A stretch of DNA of 64,000 nucleotides from Lineus longissimus (Eukaryota; Nemertea; Pilidiophora; Heteronemertea; Lineidae). Both the position numbers and the translations under genes were made by a program. The DNA lies in assembly GCF_910592395.1 (NCBI RefSeq), contig NC_088323.1, positions 8,556,001 to 8,620,000 of the forward strand, written 5' to 3'. The notes under the pieces are model-generated. The model made no database searches. It worked only from the letters and a program-made list of their open reading frames with translations, and had not been told where the DNA came from. Position 1 is the first letter of the stretch; each line of letters starts with the position of its first letter. This document shows positions 1 to 12,575 of this stretch, piece by piece.

Positions 1-1310
1 GAGGGAGGTGAAGATTTTGAAACTGAGGGAACGGATGATTTTAGAACAACTGATACTAGTAACGAAATTTATGATACTTACAATAAACACCGTGATGATA
101 ATACAAGCTTGGTGTAAGTAATAGAAGTAATTTAATTACAGATAATTCATTTATTGACACACCAGAAATAGCAAAAGTTACTGATGCAGAACTTGAGACA
201 AAATAATCAAATTACGAAGATATTGAGGATAAACGTGTTAAAGCATTGAGTAAATCAAAATGGAAATATGTCAGTGAAGACTTGAATAATCTAGTATTAC
301 ATTTACATATTAATGGCGATGTTCTGTTTTACTATCCAGACGGTGCTGAAGTTAAAATTTGACACAAAACCAAAGAGATAAGGCAATACAAAATTTTACT
401 CCTAACTATAACGATGTTGCATTATCTTTAACTAAAAAGAATGGTGAATTCTATGCTGAAAGTACATTAAGAGATAAAATTGGTACAACAATTTTTAACA
501 AGATTAAAGATTTTATTGGAAGTAATAAACCAGAAGCTATGGTAGGAGATGAACCAGAATTTTATTACACCATCAACAGTGCCTATGGAAGGACCAGCAT
601 CTGTAATACAACCTCTAGTATCAGGTGAAACACAGACAGTAATCGATAAAGTTATTAAATCAACCAAACCAATAGATAGGTTTATTGATGCAACTGATGA
701 TGAACTTAAAGAATTAGGTTTCACAGAATATGCATTTAGGGAACTTAGAGGATTAAAAAAGCTGGTGATAATCTTGCTACAGTAAAAATGAAAAAGGATA
801 TGCAGATAATGGAACTAAACGAACAGCTTGAAAATTTACAAAGAGACTATGTAAACTAGGTAGAAGAAGATGTTGGAAAAATAGAAGAGCTGAAAAAAGA
901 AATAACTGAACTAGAAGACAAACTGGATGAGGAAAAGGCAAAGGTATGGCGGATTGACAATGAGAGGGAGTCACAAACTGAAAGAGCTAAACGTTTAATA
1001 AAAGATGTATTAATTAAACCAGATTCAACTATTTCACTAAAGGATAGAATTAAGTTACTTTTCAAGAGTGAAGGTTTAACCATTGGTGCCATAGTATCAT
1101 CTGTAGTTATGATCTTCACAACTCTTGGTTTTAATATCAGCACCGCTCTTAAATCTGTCCCTAAACCTCCACCACCAGGACCTAAACCAGGACCAGAACC
1201 AGGACCAGATCCTAAACCAGACCCTTAACCAAAACCGTCAATACCAGATCAAGTAAAAGAAGGTCTCAATAACTTTGGTGATTGGCTTAAAGGCACAAAG
1301 TTTCTGTAAG
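1..1310 (+). pseudogene. Degenerate virus-like-element protein (coiled coil, membrane segment, Pro-rich linker)
   Basis: Several short open stretches in shifting frames follow each other on the plus strand: an acidic piece (1-117), a piece ending near 360, one at 359-560, one at 549-785 and one at about 780-1310. Read in order they give an acidic N-terminal part, a heptad-like Glu/Lys coiled coil (about 800-1000), a hydrophobic segment (about 1080-1150, GAIVSSVVMIFTTLGF), a PGPKPGPEPGPDP-type linker (1160-1230) and a tail beginning IPDQVKEG. I recognise this architecture from an uncharacterised protein family in cnidarian and other invertebrate genomes that travels with the capsid-like genes also seen here at 19.3-21.2 kb. 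That link is recall plus inference. At least four stops or frame breaks make it a pseudogene. It stops where the BEL/Pao leader begins, so it may have been cut by that insertion. Confidence 0.5.
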
Positions 1311-1819
1311 TTGAAGATCGGTAGTTGTAAGGCCCATTTTAGGCATTCTTGCATGGTTTGGTGATGCCGTTTTCATAAGGACACGCCCATGACGCTTTTC
1401 CAGTTTTGTCTTTGGCAGGTTTTTATCACCCCACTTTCCATGTAAAATATTTCTCTTTGTGACCAGTAACTATACTAAATGTGCCCAAGGTTCACGTCAG
1501 TATTATTCATTTAACCCTCTATGGCCTGTTCATGATTCTGGTTCATGATCTACCCTACAATATAGGCCTAATTGGCTGTATGCAATCCTAGTGCATGTAG
1601 TTCGAAATGCTTCTCATAGGGGGCAACACCTCCTGGACGTCTCAAGACACCACTGACTTCGGTTGTGACTCGTGTTGATTGTTATTGTTTTGTCTTATAA
1701 TTGCTGGCTGTAATTCATGTGGTTTGATTACCTGTTGATGTTATCATTACTTATGTTTGTTCACTGTTTGTATTTGCAGTGAACCCTCTCCTGTTGATGA
1801 GTAAATAAAGAAGACAGAG
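1311..1819 (+). other. Leader of the BEL/Pao element, non-coding
   Basis: No gene is visible. The segment lies between the broken virus-like protein and the BEL/Pao gag frame and is probably the 5' LTR remnant plus leader. An AATAAA sits at about 1804 and a pyrimidine-rich stretch ending in gcag at about 1779. I could not match any part of it to sequence downstream of the element, so no LTR pair is claimed. Confidence 0.35.
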
Positions 1820-3133
1820 GTGTTTCATAACTTGGGAAATTTTTGTCCACGCTTTAGATTTCAAGCCTACATAAAGTTCAAGAAACTTGACGACAACATG
1901 TACACCACGAGGTATCAAGCTGATAATTGGGCGACATTGGATGAAATCGGGCCTGAGGTTTCGGTGAGTCAAGCTGGAACTGGTGGATCCGAGATCGGGG
2001 CCAGACGTGCTGAGCTCGAGGCAGAGTCCAAGATGCTGAAAATTCTTCATGAATTACGGGCAAGGCAGCTAGCGGTCAGGCAGCAGAGGCGACGGCTTGA
2101 GATGGAGCTCGAGCTGGAAAAAGAGGATGAACGTCTTGCTCAGGAGGAAGAAGAATTGCAAGTAAGGATGGAAATGGTAAAACTCGACGCCCAGGCACGG
2201 GGGCGGGGCAGTACAGCTGCCAGTAGAACAGCTGCCAGTAGATCGTCTGTCTCGTCGTCACAGAGACAGGGTAAGGATACTGGTAACCACATTGAGCTTA
2301 GTAATTATGTTGAGAAGCCTGAGTGTGCAGTTTTTCTACTTGATATTAGTGAAACTAGTGGCAGTGAACCGTTAGTGGATAAGAAGGCTGACACTCCACT
2401 AAGCCCAGGGGCACAGGAGTGGGTCAATCGGGGGCCCCTCCCCAGATCATGGCCGCAGGTACGTGGCTCAGCAGACTATAGTAATAATGATGTAGGGTAT
2501 GGTGTGCCATGGGCTCAGAGCCCATACAATCTTGTCAGATATACCACTCCAGACCCAAATCTAGCTTTGTCTGTGGGTTCAGTTGTGGCGACGAATCACA
2601 ACGTAATGAATAATTCAAACCTTTCGACGAACAGTGCTGAGTTGAGGCAAATGTTGGACATTATTCAACTACCAAAAGCAGAGATAATGTACTTCGACGG
2701 GGATCCTCTGAGGTACCACCTCTTCATAAGATCCATCGACAACGCTGTGGGAAGGGCCCACGTAGAGGACAACGCGAAGTTGAATAGACTATTACAGTAT
2801 TGTAAAGGTAAAGCCCTTACTGTTATTGAGTGCTGTGCCATGATGGACCCGAGCAAAGGTTATGTGAAGGTCAGGTCCCTGCTACAAGAGAGATTTGGAA
2901 GCAACCATGTCATTGCTGAAGCCCGGATTTCGAAGGTGACTGAGGGTCCAGTCATAAAACCCTCAGATCATAAGTGCCTGCAGGGCTATGCTGATGAGCT
3001 TCAAAGCTGCCAACAAACCCTTGAGGCAATGGGGAGAATTGCCGAGGTCGACACTCAGCGCTCGATGGCTGGTACGACTGGTGGACAGATTGCCCTTCTG
3101 GTTACAGCAAAGATGGAGGAAGAGGGCTGTTGA
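1820..3133 (+). pseudogene. gag: BEL/Pao gag, N-terminal part (coiled coil + DUF1759-like)
   Basis: Open frame of 437 codons. The first real ATG is in the MYTTRYQADN region near 1898; upstream codons lack a clear start. Residues about 75-130 form a charged Glu/Arg coiled coil. From about 2640 comes the segment typical of Pao gag (DUF1759-like): a short Leu/Pro lead, FDGDPLRYHLFIRSID, then KLNRLLQYCKG and VRSLLQERFG. In the family this part assembles retroelement particles in the cytoplasm. The frame is lost near 3130 and continues in another frame (2988-4121), so gag is broken by a frameshift near 3.05-3.13 kb. Confidence 0.85.
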
Positions 3134-4121
3134 TACTTTGGAGGCGACGGGAGCCTACCCCAGGATAACAGACTTAATAATGTTCACAGCCAAGTCGGCT
3201 AGAGAAGCCAACGATCCGATGTTTGGGGTAAAGGCATCTGGTGCCAAAGCAGGTGCTGGCAATGGACACAGTCAGGGTGATAGGAACGACCGAAACAGAT
3301 ATCGAGGAAAGGGGACCAGCTTCAACACGGCGATGTCCCCGAGTGTTAGTGATGTTCAGGCGATGAGGCAAACTAAGAGTTCACCTAGCGGTGGTGGCAC
3401 ACCTGGTGGTGCACTCTGTCCAATGTGTGCTGGCAGTCACAGCCTATTTGGCTGCCAGAAGTTCAAGGATGCCAAGCCCGAGGATCGGCTCAAGTTCACA
3501 CGAGGTAAGCGGCTTTGTGATAACTGCTTGAAAGGGGGACATTTCGCTGGTGACTGTAGAGTAGATCGCCGATGTATAGTGTGCAACAAGAAGCACACTA
3601 AGTTCCTACACATTGATCATAAACCACCTGCATCAACTCCGAGGGTGACTACGCAAGTGGAGACGGCCATAAGAGGAGCCGAAAATGCTGAGACTACAAA
3701 TACAGGGAGCAATGCCTGGATTGGGAAGCCGGCCATAGGGGCCGGGACCGCCAAAATAGCCCAGCCGATTATCCCGGTGACTATACGAGCCGCTGCTGCT
3801 GATCGATCGATAAAAGCTCATGCTTTGTTGGATTCCGGCTCGACTAACACCTTTTGTACAGAAGGCCTGTTGAGGGAGCTTGGAGTTCAGGGACAGGAAA
3901 CGACCATGTCACTCACCACCCTCATCGGTGAGAATAAGGGGACAACGATGATGGTAGCTGCCCTCGATGTTTCCAGTGCCGATGAAGACAATGAGATACA
4001 CATACCATCGTGTTACGCCTTAGGTACCAGGCTTCCCGTCTTGCAGGGTAGTAGGCCCTTTACCGCTAAAGAATTAAATGCGAGCTACCTTGTGCTGATT
4101 TGTCCGATGTTAAATTGCTGA
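3128..4121 (+). pseudogene. BEL/Pao gag zinc knuckles and aspartic protease
   Basis: Frame-shifted continuation of gag. At 3412-3620 lie clustered Cys/His motifs (CPMCAGSH, CDNCLKGGHFAGDC, CIVCNKKH), the zinc-binding knuckles of BEL/Pao elements. At about 3824 the sequence ALLDSGSTNTFC gives the DSG active site of a retroelement aspartic protease (A17-like), which matures the polyprotein. The frame ends at 4119 and the next part (4100-4522) is in another frame, so a second frameshift lies at about 4.1 kb. Domain identity is clear; function is lost. Confidence 0.85.
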
Positions 4122-5359
4122 TCGGTCAGGACATGCCAGAAGCCCTAGCGCCCCTGGATGTACGAGTAGGGAACAAGGGTGACCCCTATGCCACCCGCAC
4201 CCGACTAGGATGGGCCCTTAACGGATCCATGGGTATGCATGGCCATGACAAGGCGGAATGCAACTTCATATGCCTGGATACGACCCGCGACGCCAGGTCG
4301 GAAAGCCAACTGAAGAAGTTTTGGGAAGTGGAGAATGAGGTGATGCTGGACGATCAGCCAGCAATGTCCGTATACGACCAGCAAGCCATAAAGATCTGGG
4401 CAGACTTTAAAGAAGGTGACCACTTCCAGTTAGCGATCCCATTCAAACGTGAAACCCCAGGACTGGCAGACAACTTCGTTATGGCTGAACGTATGCCCAG
4501 TATGCTGGGGAGGCGCCTGTAGTCGAACCCATAGCTATACAAGAAGTACAGTAGGGGCATACAGGATCTGATAGACAAGGGGTATGCGGAAATCGTTCCA
4601 TCAGAAGATGCACAGGGGCCGGAGGGAAGGACCTGGTATTTACCGCACCACTCTGTCTTCAATGAGAAGAAGCCAGATAATTGCCGCATAGTGTTCGATT
4701 GTGCGGCCAAATTTCATGGCTTCTCCTTAAACGATATTGTACTACAAGGGCCAGATTACAACAACAGCTTGATAGGAGTCCTGTTACGCTTTCGCCAAGA
4801 ACACGTCGCAGTGAAAAGTGACATGGAAGCAATGTTTCACCAGGTGCGCGTTAGACCAGCAGACCGAGATGTTTTGAGGTTCCTGTGGTGGCAGGACGGT
4901 TATCCAGCAAATCCTTCAGTGATATGTAGGATGATGTCGCATGTGTTTGGTGGGATTTGGTCGCCGAGTTGCTGCGGTTATGCGCTGAGGCAAGCCTCTG
5001 GAGATGCCTTAGCTGCAGGTACATTCAATCCAGAGACAATCAATCTGATCAGAAGATCCTTCTATGTAGACGACAACCTCTGTTCTATGAAAGCTGTGCC
5101 TGAGGCTACCAGAGTAGTCGAGGAGATGAGGGCGATTATGCGTGACTCCGGTTTCAACCTCACCAAGGTGCTCAGCAACTTCCGAGAAGTCTTGGAGACA
5201 GTACCTATGGAGGCAAGGGCTGCAGGAGTGAACGAAGTGGAGATCGGGAGTAATCTGCCCAGTGATAGAGCTCTCGGGGTGCAATGGTGCGTCCAAGAAG
5301 ACACGTTGGTTTCAAGATCTGCATCAAAAGGAAACCCGATACAAGAAGAGGAATATTGA
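4100..5359 (+). pseudogene. pol: BEL/Pao reverse transcriptase
   Basis: Two adjoining stretches (4100-4522, then about 4535-5359) encode the protease-to-RT linker and the RT. Key signs: HHSVFNEKKPDNCRIVFD near 4650, VKSDMEAMFHQVRV near 4810 (RT motif A, catalytic Asp), and FYVDDN at 5060-5077 (the YxDD motif C). The order and spacing are those of BEL/Pao pol. RT copies the element RNA to DNA inside the particle. A stop at about 4520 with a frame change, and another frame change near 5300, show decay. Confidence 0.9.
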
Positions 5360-5805
5360 GTCTAACCAGTTCGGTTTTCGACCCGTTAGGATTAGCATCT
5401 CCCTGCACACTGACAGCTAAACACATTCTGCAAGAGTTATGCAGGATTGGGCTAGGCTGGGATGACACTGTACCGGGAGTAATACGAGAACGCTGGCCGA
5501 AATGGGTTGAGGAGCTGCCTAGGCTGGAACTCTTGGACAGATGTTTATCTCCATCAGAATTTGGTACAAGGTCGAGGTTGGAGCTGCACCACTTCAGTGA
5601 TGGCTCGCTGGTGGGCCACGGAGCAGTCTCATATCTGAGGATAGTCAATGGAGATAGCGATATCCACTGTACGTTCGTCAAGGCAAAAGCAAAGCTGAAT
5701 CCCATGAAGGCGATGACGATACCAAGGGTTGAACTTACAGCAGCCGTGGTGACTGTCAAGCTGAATAAGATGCTGCGTAGAGAATTGGACGTAGATATTG
5801 CATAG
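5284..5805 (+). pseudogene. pol: BEL/Pao RT connection and RNase H start
   Basis: Continuation in a third frame. It opens with the conserved RT-connection segment (ILSLTSSVFDPLGLASP) and runs to LHHFSDGSLVGHGAV (about 5585-5630), whose Asp lies in the first RNase H motif, and then MTIPRVELTAAVV, carrying the RNase H Glu. RNase H removes RNA from the hybrid during reverse transcription. A stop at about 5803 follows, and the next conserved block resumes at 5815 in another frame. Confidence 0.85.
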
Positions 5806-5814
5806 TCATACAGC

Positions 5815-7683
5815 ATGCTGGTCCTGAGGTACATCCATAGCACAGATCGTCGCTTTCACACCTTTGTTGCAAATCGGGTGGCAGCCATCCAGTCTGAGAT
5901 AACGCCAAGCCAGTGGCGTTACGTGAACACGAGCGACAATCCGGCTAATGATACATCGAGGGGCCTTGCTGCTGGTGAATTGGTAGGATCTCAACGATGG
6001 ATACGGGGACCAGAATTCCGATGGTCAAAGGAGGAGGACTGGCCTATCCAACCTGCTCAAGACGATGTTCAAAAGGAAGACCCTGAAGTGAAGACGAAGA
6101 TGGCCAACTTTGCTGCTACTGCCGTGGCCAAGCATAAGACAATGGGTTTGGATCGGCTGTTGTCAAAATGCTCGTCATGGCATCATCTCAAGAGAGCAGT
6201 GGCATGGATACTCCGGTTTAAGTCATTCCTCCTTCAGAAAATACGTCAACCCAATGAAGAGATTCAGTCTGGCCTAGGCTTGTCAGTCCATGAGCTGAGG
6301 CAGGCCTAGATTGAAATAGTCAAATACGTACAGAAGATAAGTTTCGCTGAGGAGATCCAGACGTTGAGGGTGGGTAAAGCCCTGACGAAGTTCAGTCGGC
6401 TGTACCTGCTTGATCCTGTGATGAGCCAAGAAGGTGTCATTTGTGTTGGTGGTCGACTGAAGTATGCACCAATACCTGAAGAAGCAAAGCATCAGATGTT
6501 GTTACCCAAGCTTCATCCAGTCTCCACCTGTATCGTTGGATTCTACCATGAGCTCTCCTGTCACGTCTTGTCTCTGGTCCGTCAGAAGTTTTGGATAATC
6601 GATGGGAGACGAGTCGCTGCCAAGGTGGGAAATGACTGCATGCTATGCAGAAAACTGAGAGCATCGCTGCAGAAACCGATGATGGCAGACCTGCCCTGGG
6701 ATAGGGTCACCCCTGACAAGCCACCGTGGACCTACGTTGGAGTTGACTGCTTTGGTCCATTCAGCGTCAAGAATGGCCGAAGCATTCAGAAAAGGTACGG
6801 ATGCATTTTCACTTGTCTATGTCTCCGGGCTATACATCTCGAGGTCCTTGCTTCAATGGATACAGATTCCTTCCTTAATGCTATGCAACGCTTCATTGCC
6901 CGCCGCGGGAAACCTGCCCGAGAACGGTCAGATAACGGCTCGAACTTCTCGGCCGGAGAAAGAGAGATGCGTCGATCAGTAAAGGAATGGAATCAGCATC
7001 AGATTGAGACATTTCTGCAACAACGTGATATTGAGTGGCAGTTCAACACCCCCACAGCGTCCCACATGGGGGGAGTATGGGAACGTCAGATACGTTCCGT
7101 CCGGAATGTTCTCCAAGTCATCATGATCGAGCAGACAGTTACCGATGAACAGCTAACCACGACATTCTGTTCAGTCGAAGCCATCATCAATGGGCGTCCA
7201 CTCATTCCACTATCAGAAGACCCCACAGATCTCGAGCCAATTACGCCAAACCATCTGCTACTACTCATGTCGGGTCCCTATCTACCCCCTGGTAGGTTCG
7301 TAAGGTAAGACATCTACAGGCGTAGATGGCGGCATGTCCAGTATATCGCGGATTTATTTTGAAGCCGTTGGGTCAAAGAATACCTACCGATACTACAGCA
7401 ACGTCAGAAATGGTTGGGGCAGGTGGACAATCTCAAAGTTGGTGATTTCGTCCTGATGAAAGAAGAATCATCTCCGACGAACCTGTGACCACCAGATCGA
7501 GTGGTCGAAGTCTTCCCTGGGAAGGACAGCTGTGTGCGCTCTGTTCGTGTCAAAACGAAATCGACAACACTTACGAGGCCAGTTTCAAAGCTGTGCCTAC
7601 TCGAATCTGCGCGTAATTGGATTACTAGTATACACAGGACAATGCGCTGTAACCTTAGATCAATCAAGGAGTACTTAGTATAA
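5815..7683 (+). pseudogene. pol: BEL/Pao RNase H end, integrase and DUF5641-like tail
   Basis: One reading frame persists across this stretch and is broken only by stops at 6307-6309 (TAG), 7306-7308 (TAA), 7360-7362 (TGA) and 7486-7488 (TGA). It begins with the RNase H end (FHTFVANRVAAIQ), then an H2C2-type zinc-binding region (6541-6650), then the integrase catalytic core: Asp in VGVDCFGP (about 6740), Asp in RSDNGSNF (about 6930) and Glu in HMGGVWERQIRS (about 7063-7098). The tail after 7309 matches the DUF5641 domain of BEL/Pao, ending with [10 protein letters not shown]. The integrase would insert the cDNA. The four stops with no frameshift suggest this 3' half has decayed mostly by point mutation. 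Confidence 0.88.
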
Positions 7684-9160
7684 CGTGGTTTACAGTACGA
7701 AATTCAAATGGAAATCCATCATTGTGCAGTGTGAAACGAAAGCCTTTAGCTTCCAAGTGGTATAATTTGTTTCTGCATTGTAATGGCACCAGTGTTACCT
7801 TCGTTATATGTGTCAAAGGTGACCCTGTTTGGGTTGACGAGATTTGCTACCTTAGCTCTTTGTGGTGTTTAGTGCTGTTTGAAAAGTTAGCTACTTTGAT
7901 TAAGCCATGGAGCTTCCAAGGGGTGTAGGCGGATCGCTGCTCCGGCTCCATGTGCCGTGATATTCATATAATTCGCATCCTTATGCGGTTTGCGCTAATT
8001 TGTGATATAGTTATTACATGACACTAATTCGTGTAGAGATTCGATTTCTCAATGACTGAGTGCAAGGACAGGCTAATTATCATGTGTGTTTAATCAATAA
8101 TTGTGCCATTTGTAAGTTGCTTGTGATGATTTCTTTAGAACCTGGCAATTTGGAGTCTTTCGTGTTTTGTCATCTTTGACTTGGGTGTCATTACTGGTAA
8201 ATTTGCATGGCTAGGTTCAGCTTATGCCTTTGTTCCAGAGCTGATCAGATCATGCAACTTACTGTGTTTTACAGTCATTTAAGACAATTTTGGGTAAAGT
8301 TTACCCACAGGCAGTTTTTGCAGAAAACAACTGAGTATTTAATGTCACTTTTAGAGATGAATCATTTCAAATGATCTTAAAGTAACATTATCATTCTGTA
8401 AGGGAAGAAAAAGCAGTACCTTCATTTTTGTACCCAAACCATTACAATCCGTCCAAAACTGTGGGTGCTTGATCGGGATGCAAATGTTTTTAGATTGATT
8501 CAAGCATGTTCGAGTTAGGGTGATTTAATTGTCAAAATACACATATTTTTCTGTTAGAACTGGTGACCTACTTAGGCTGTGATAAGACCAAGCCTAATAA
8601 AGTGCCTTTAGCCCTAATGCTAGGATAAAGTCACCCCTTAAAGGAAGAACGCATTTCATAAACGTGCCTTTAAAATATCTAGGTTAATGTTACCATTAAG
8701 AGTGTTTCAGGTAGTGGTTTTATCCTGTCTTTATTTTATTCAGTTCCTTTAAACCTGAAGGTAGTCTAGAGTTCCTTTAGTCGCAAGGACTTCGTCCAGG
8801 GTAGACGTGGAATCATGTTGCGCTTGATTCAGGAACGGAATAGGCGAAATCTTCGACGAGAACGGGTATTCAGGGATCGATTCAATCAGCTGGATTGCAT
8901 GAGAGATGATTTATTCATCAATAGATATCGTTTCCCGAAGAATATATTGTAGATTCCCGTACGAATTTATCGAAAGTACTCGAGTTTTGTATACAGATCT
9001 ATCTTCTTTATTCGCTCATTCGGTAAGCGCTGTTGAGACCGTAAAACTGTAAATATATATAAATACAAGCCTATCGGCGTCTGATTCACAATGTGGTTTG
9101 TGAGGAATGTCATAGTCGTCAACAGTGTAGCTTACGTATTTCGAAGACCAGTGGAATTGG
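7684..9160 (+). other. Non-coding stretch, probably 3' end of the BEL/Pao element
   Basis: No ORF with recognisable similarity. It directly follows the polyprotein end. A TATA-rich motif (tatatataaata) at about 9053 is followed by a GC-balanced stretch, as in an LTR promoter, but I could not find a matching 5' copy, so LTR limits are not given. A purine-rich block with paired GGACTTCGTCC-type words sits near 8780-8890. Confidence 0.3.
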
Positions 9161-9283
9161 CGGCGTCAAATTATTAGTGAAATTTATAATTTACAAATTA
9201 CAAATTACAAATCGTTTATTGAAACCGTGTAAAAAGTTACATTTTACATAAGATGAAAGTACAATGACCATAAGCATGATGAA

Positions 9284-9870
9284 CTAAATAACTGGTGTGA
9301 CATTGTTGTGGATTTGGTGGTGTGCAGCTGGAGGAGTGGACAATGTCACAACCAGGGTTCCTACATTATGTACAGTGGAACCTCCGTTAGTAGACACCTC
9401 TCTATTAAAGACAACCTTTCCAATAAGGACACTGGTTTTGGTCCCAAATTGGTTGTTTCCATTCAATTTTGACTTCTCTAATCAGTCTTTGGGTGTTCCG
9501 AATGCTTGACACATTTCGAACATGTTTTGGTTGGAAACAACCCTACAGTCTTACACTTATGGCTGAATGAATGACAGTGCATTTTCGTGTAAGCTCGGTG
9601 ACGAAATGCTGCGACACTATTCGTCACCAACATGCTTGATGGGTGGTGCCATCTGCACTAAGGACGATGAATTAAATAACTGATGTGACATTGTCGCTGC
9701 ATTTGCAGGTGTCCACATTGAGGAGTAGATGATGTCACTACATGTACCAGGGTTTGTACTTTCATATACAGTGGACCTACTTTTTGTGGACACCTTTCTA
9801 TTGAGGACAACCTCTTTAATAAGGACAGTAGTTTTTGGTTCCAAATTGGTTGTTTCCATTCAACTCGACT
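9284..9870. repeat. Diverged tandem pair of an about 370-bp repeat
   Basis: The block from about 9284 (gatgaactaaataactg, then acagtggaacctcc and ccaaattggttgtttcca near 9460) recurs from about 9665 (gatgaattaaataactg, acagtggacctac, ccaaattggttgtttcca near 9840). The shared order shows a tandem duplication with about 370-bp spacing. The inner sequence (gtggacacctctctatta, aaggacactggtttttggtccc) is built of short alternating units and resembles a repeat I have seen widely in marine invertebrate genomes. No coding function. Confidence 0.7.
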
Positions 9871-9960
9871 TCTCAGTTTAGGACACCTCTCTGTTAAAAC
9901 AGCACTTTTCAGTCCCTGGCTCATTTCTGGAAATTTCATGCTATAGAGCAATTGGTTCAG

Positions 9961-10544
9961 CTAAGTGACAAGAACAGTACTATAAGACGGTTTTAAAAAG
10001 TTGAAAATTATTTATTTAAATGACATATGAATGGTTCAGCAGTAATTGGCAGTGTGCATTATGTAATGAAATATGATTTACATAATATAACATTTTTGTG
10101 ACAAATAGTACAGATGATGGATAAATCGATACAGTGGATAGCTGTTAGAATATGCAATACATGCAATAGCATTTGTTTTTATTGAGATTTTGCGAGAACC
10201 AAGTGGTATTTTGACAAGATAATAGAAAGCCAATAACACTACAAGAACATGACTTCAATACATTGACATTGTAGTACTTGGTATACTAAAAATATTCAAA
10301 GATGGGTATCTTGAGTTAAAGTACAAGATGTATGAATGAAGGAGGCACACGGGTAAGAAATGGTGTCGCTAATGAAAGATTAAAATTAAGACATATCTCT
10401 GTATTTCATGTGGTGTACTGACAAATGGTGCAGTTTGTTAGCAATTTTGTACATAGTTGGTGTGTCATGTTTATTCATACATCCTGCTATATAAAAGCGA
10501 GTGAGAGAGGCATTGTGACATTAGAGTGTTGTATATCTATAGAA
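9961..10544. other. AT-rich non-coding interval
   Basis: No gene, RNA or structured repeat recognised between the duplicated repeat and the small MITE. Confidence 0.5.
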
Positions 10545-10546
10545 TA

Positions 10547-10736
10547 TGTGACCCGTCACAGCAAAACCAGGTACATGTTGCACAGAAGATGAGCCTAAAT
10601 GACACCAGGAGATAATGGAAGAAATTGATGTGCTCATATTTTACAAAAGGCAGACAATAGATAAATGAACAAACAGTCCGTCTCAACCTGCCAAGCTCAG
10701 AGCGACATGCGCCTGGTTTTGCTGTGACGGGTCACA
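10547..10736. mobile_element. 190-bp MITE with TA target duplication
   Basis: The left end tgtgacccgtcacagcaaaa is matched in reverse complement by ttttgctgtgacgggtcaca at the right end; the inverted repeats extend about 26 bp. TA flanks both sides (10545-10546 and 10737-10738), as expected for a Tc1/mariner-type target duplication. There is no internal ORF, so it is a non-autonomous element. A partial match to the terminal word (cccgtcacagcaaa) occurs near 63762. Confidence 0.85.
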
Positions 10737-10738
10737 TA

Positions 10739-11139
10739 TACAAAGTTTACATAAAACAAGATTTGTATGTTTATTTAGGAGGAGTACAAAAGTTGTATAT
10801 AAAATGCCGACTTCATAATGATTTATAGGACACAAAATTTGACATGACAGCATTTTATAAAATATGAATAATCTATAATGAGAATAATTTTGTAGCACCA
10901 ATGATTTGAAAATACTGAATTTATTTATTGCATGAATAGAACACAAAAAACAGGATGATTACACGATTGTCACATGCGTGAAATATATTGTCATGGATGG
11001 GCATTGGGAACAAAAAGAATTGCTGTTATCAGCTGCATTGGTAGCGATTGCTTTAGCTGATTTTCAGAAACTGACAGGAATGAGAAGGTTGATATAGTGT
11101 TGAAAAAATATTTTTATAACATACATTGCATTCAAATAA
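10739..11139. other. Non-coding, AT-rich
   Basis: No gene or repeat recognised here. Confidence 0.5.
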
Positions 11140-11485
11140 CACTAAGAAGTAGACGAGTACTAATTTCGCACACTTGAAAATATATGGACATTGACTGTCA
11201 CTGGTAGTGGTAGTAGAGTAATTACATGCCATCAGCAGCACTAATTCAGACAGTTTTCGCTGTGCTTCAGTAACTGACTGGAATGACTAAGTTTGATTGT
11301 GCTGAAATGATACATAATAACGTACATTGCATAAACAAAATGATTACAAGATTTGTACTGTCTTGAAATATATGGACAGGGACAGTCACTGGAAGTTTGA
11401 CATGCCATCAGTTGCACTACTCCCGACAGTTTTCACTGTGCTTCAGTAACTGACTTGAATGACTAAGTTTGATTGTTCCGTATTT
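11140..11485. repeat. Tandem duplication, unit about 177 bp
   Basis: The segment with atatggacattgactgtcac (about 11180) and tgtgcttcagtaactgact (about 11262) recurs at about 11370 and 11440 with the same order and spacing (atatggacagggacagtcac, tgtgcttcagtaactgact). The copies differ at scattered sites and small indels. Non-coding. Confidence 0.75.
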
Positions 11486-12330
11486 GCCTCCATTTGGATT
11501 TTGTGAACAAAAGTTACTAACCTTGTGTAACTGAAGTGTCGATTCGCCTTGGTCGAAATGATAATACAGTAAATAAATCTATTGAATGTTGCTGAAAAGA
11601 AAACATTTACTACGTTAGAAGCCATGTACATGATAACACCACCACCACCATTATCAATATCATCACAAGTCAACTGGGGAATATGTGTGATATTTGTTCA
11701 AAACTTGCGTATATGGTATTTGCAGGTCTATTGTATTGTAACATATTTTTCACTTTCAAAATTAACTTTTTTACTAGAAATTATGAATCAATACTAACCG
11801 TAAGAAGCGTGTGAAATTACAGAAGGCCTTCGTCGAAAATATGTAATGTACTTGTACTCATTCGTGTCATTAAACCTGAAAGCAGCACAGCATAACAGTG
11901 AAATTACCGTGACATCAATGGATGTCAAACTAACGTAGTGACGTAAATTTGAATTCGAAGTGCACAATTTCACAATTAAGGTTTTAAACACATTGAGAAC
12001 TGAAAAACTTCATACAAATGCTTTCACACCAATGATATGATTGTGGCGCTCCTGATGAGGTATCGCCCTCTGCTAAACAGCTTTGGTCGTAACTAGGGTA
12101 AATGTTTTTTTCAAGTGATATGAGCGATGCAATACCTTAGTTACCACCAGCGCCACGTAGCAGTCAATGAAGTTGTGCTGGTACCCCATTAACGTCATGC
12201 TTCAAATTTGAAGAAATTAATATTACCTTCATCAAGTACGTAATATTTATACACCAGGCCTTTGTCGAAAATGTAGATCTCGAAGTCTAACTGTAATGAA
12301 AGAAAACATCAATGTGACAATATGGTCTAC
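11486..12330. other. Non-coding interval
   Basis: No convincing gene. A short ACC-type trinucleotide run (accaccaccacc) lies at about 11638. The short ORFs here have no domain signs. Confidence 0.45.
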
Positions 12331-12339
12331 TATTTATGA

Positions 12340-12540
12340 GGGGGAGAACGGGTATTTTCGGGACACTGGGATGGGCCGAAAATAACTGTCGGGATTCGGG
12401 ATAGACACCCTTATTTTAGCGGGATTCGAGACAAGCCGTGTTTTGCGTCACGATTCGGCTAAAATTGCATATTGGGAAACGGGATAAGCCTTTTTTCCTA
12501 ACGGGACGTCGAGACAGTTACCCCCCCCCCCTTCCCCGTT
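12340..12540. repeat. Short GGGAT-word repeat and poly-C tract
   Basis: The words gggattcggg, gggacactggg, gggattcgag and gggaaacggga recur at 20-40 bp spacing, followed by a run of about 10 C at about 12521. It looks like a low-complexity or decayed tandem repeat. No coding signal. Confidence 0.5.
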
Positions 12541-12575
12541 CCCACCCTCATGACATGTAGCATTGATTGTATACG

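Noticed and set aside
5205-5843. 212-codon minus-strand ORF
   Set aside because: Antisense to the BEL/Pao RT-RNase H region with clear plus-strand motifs.
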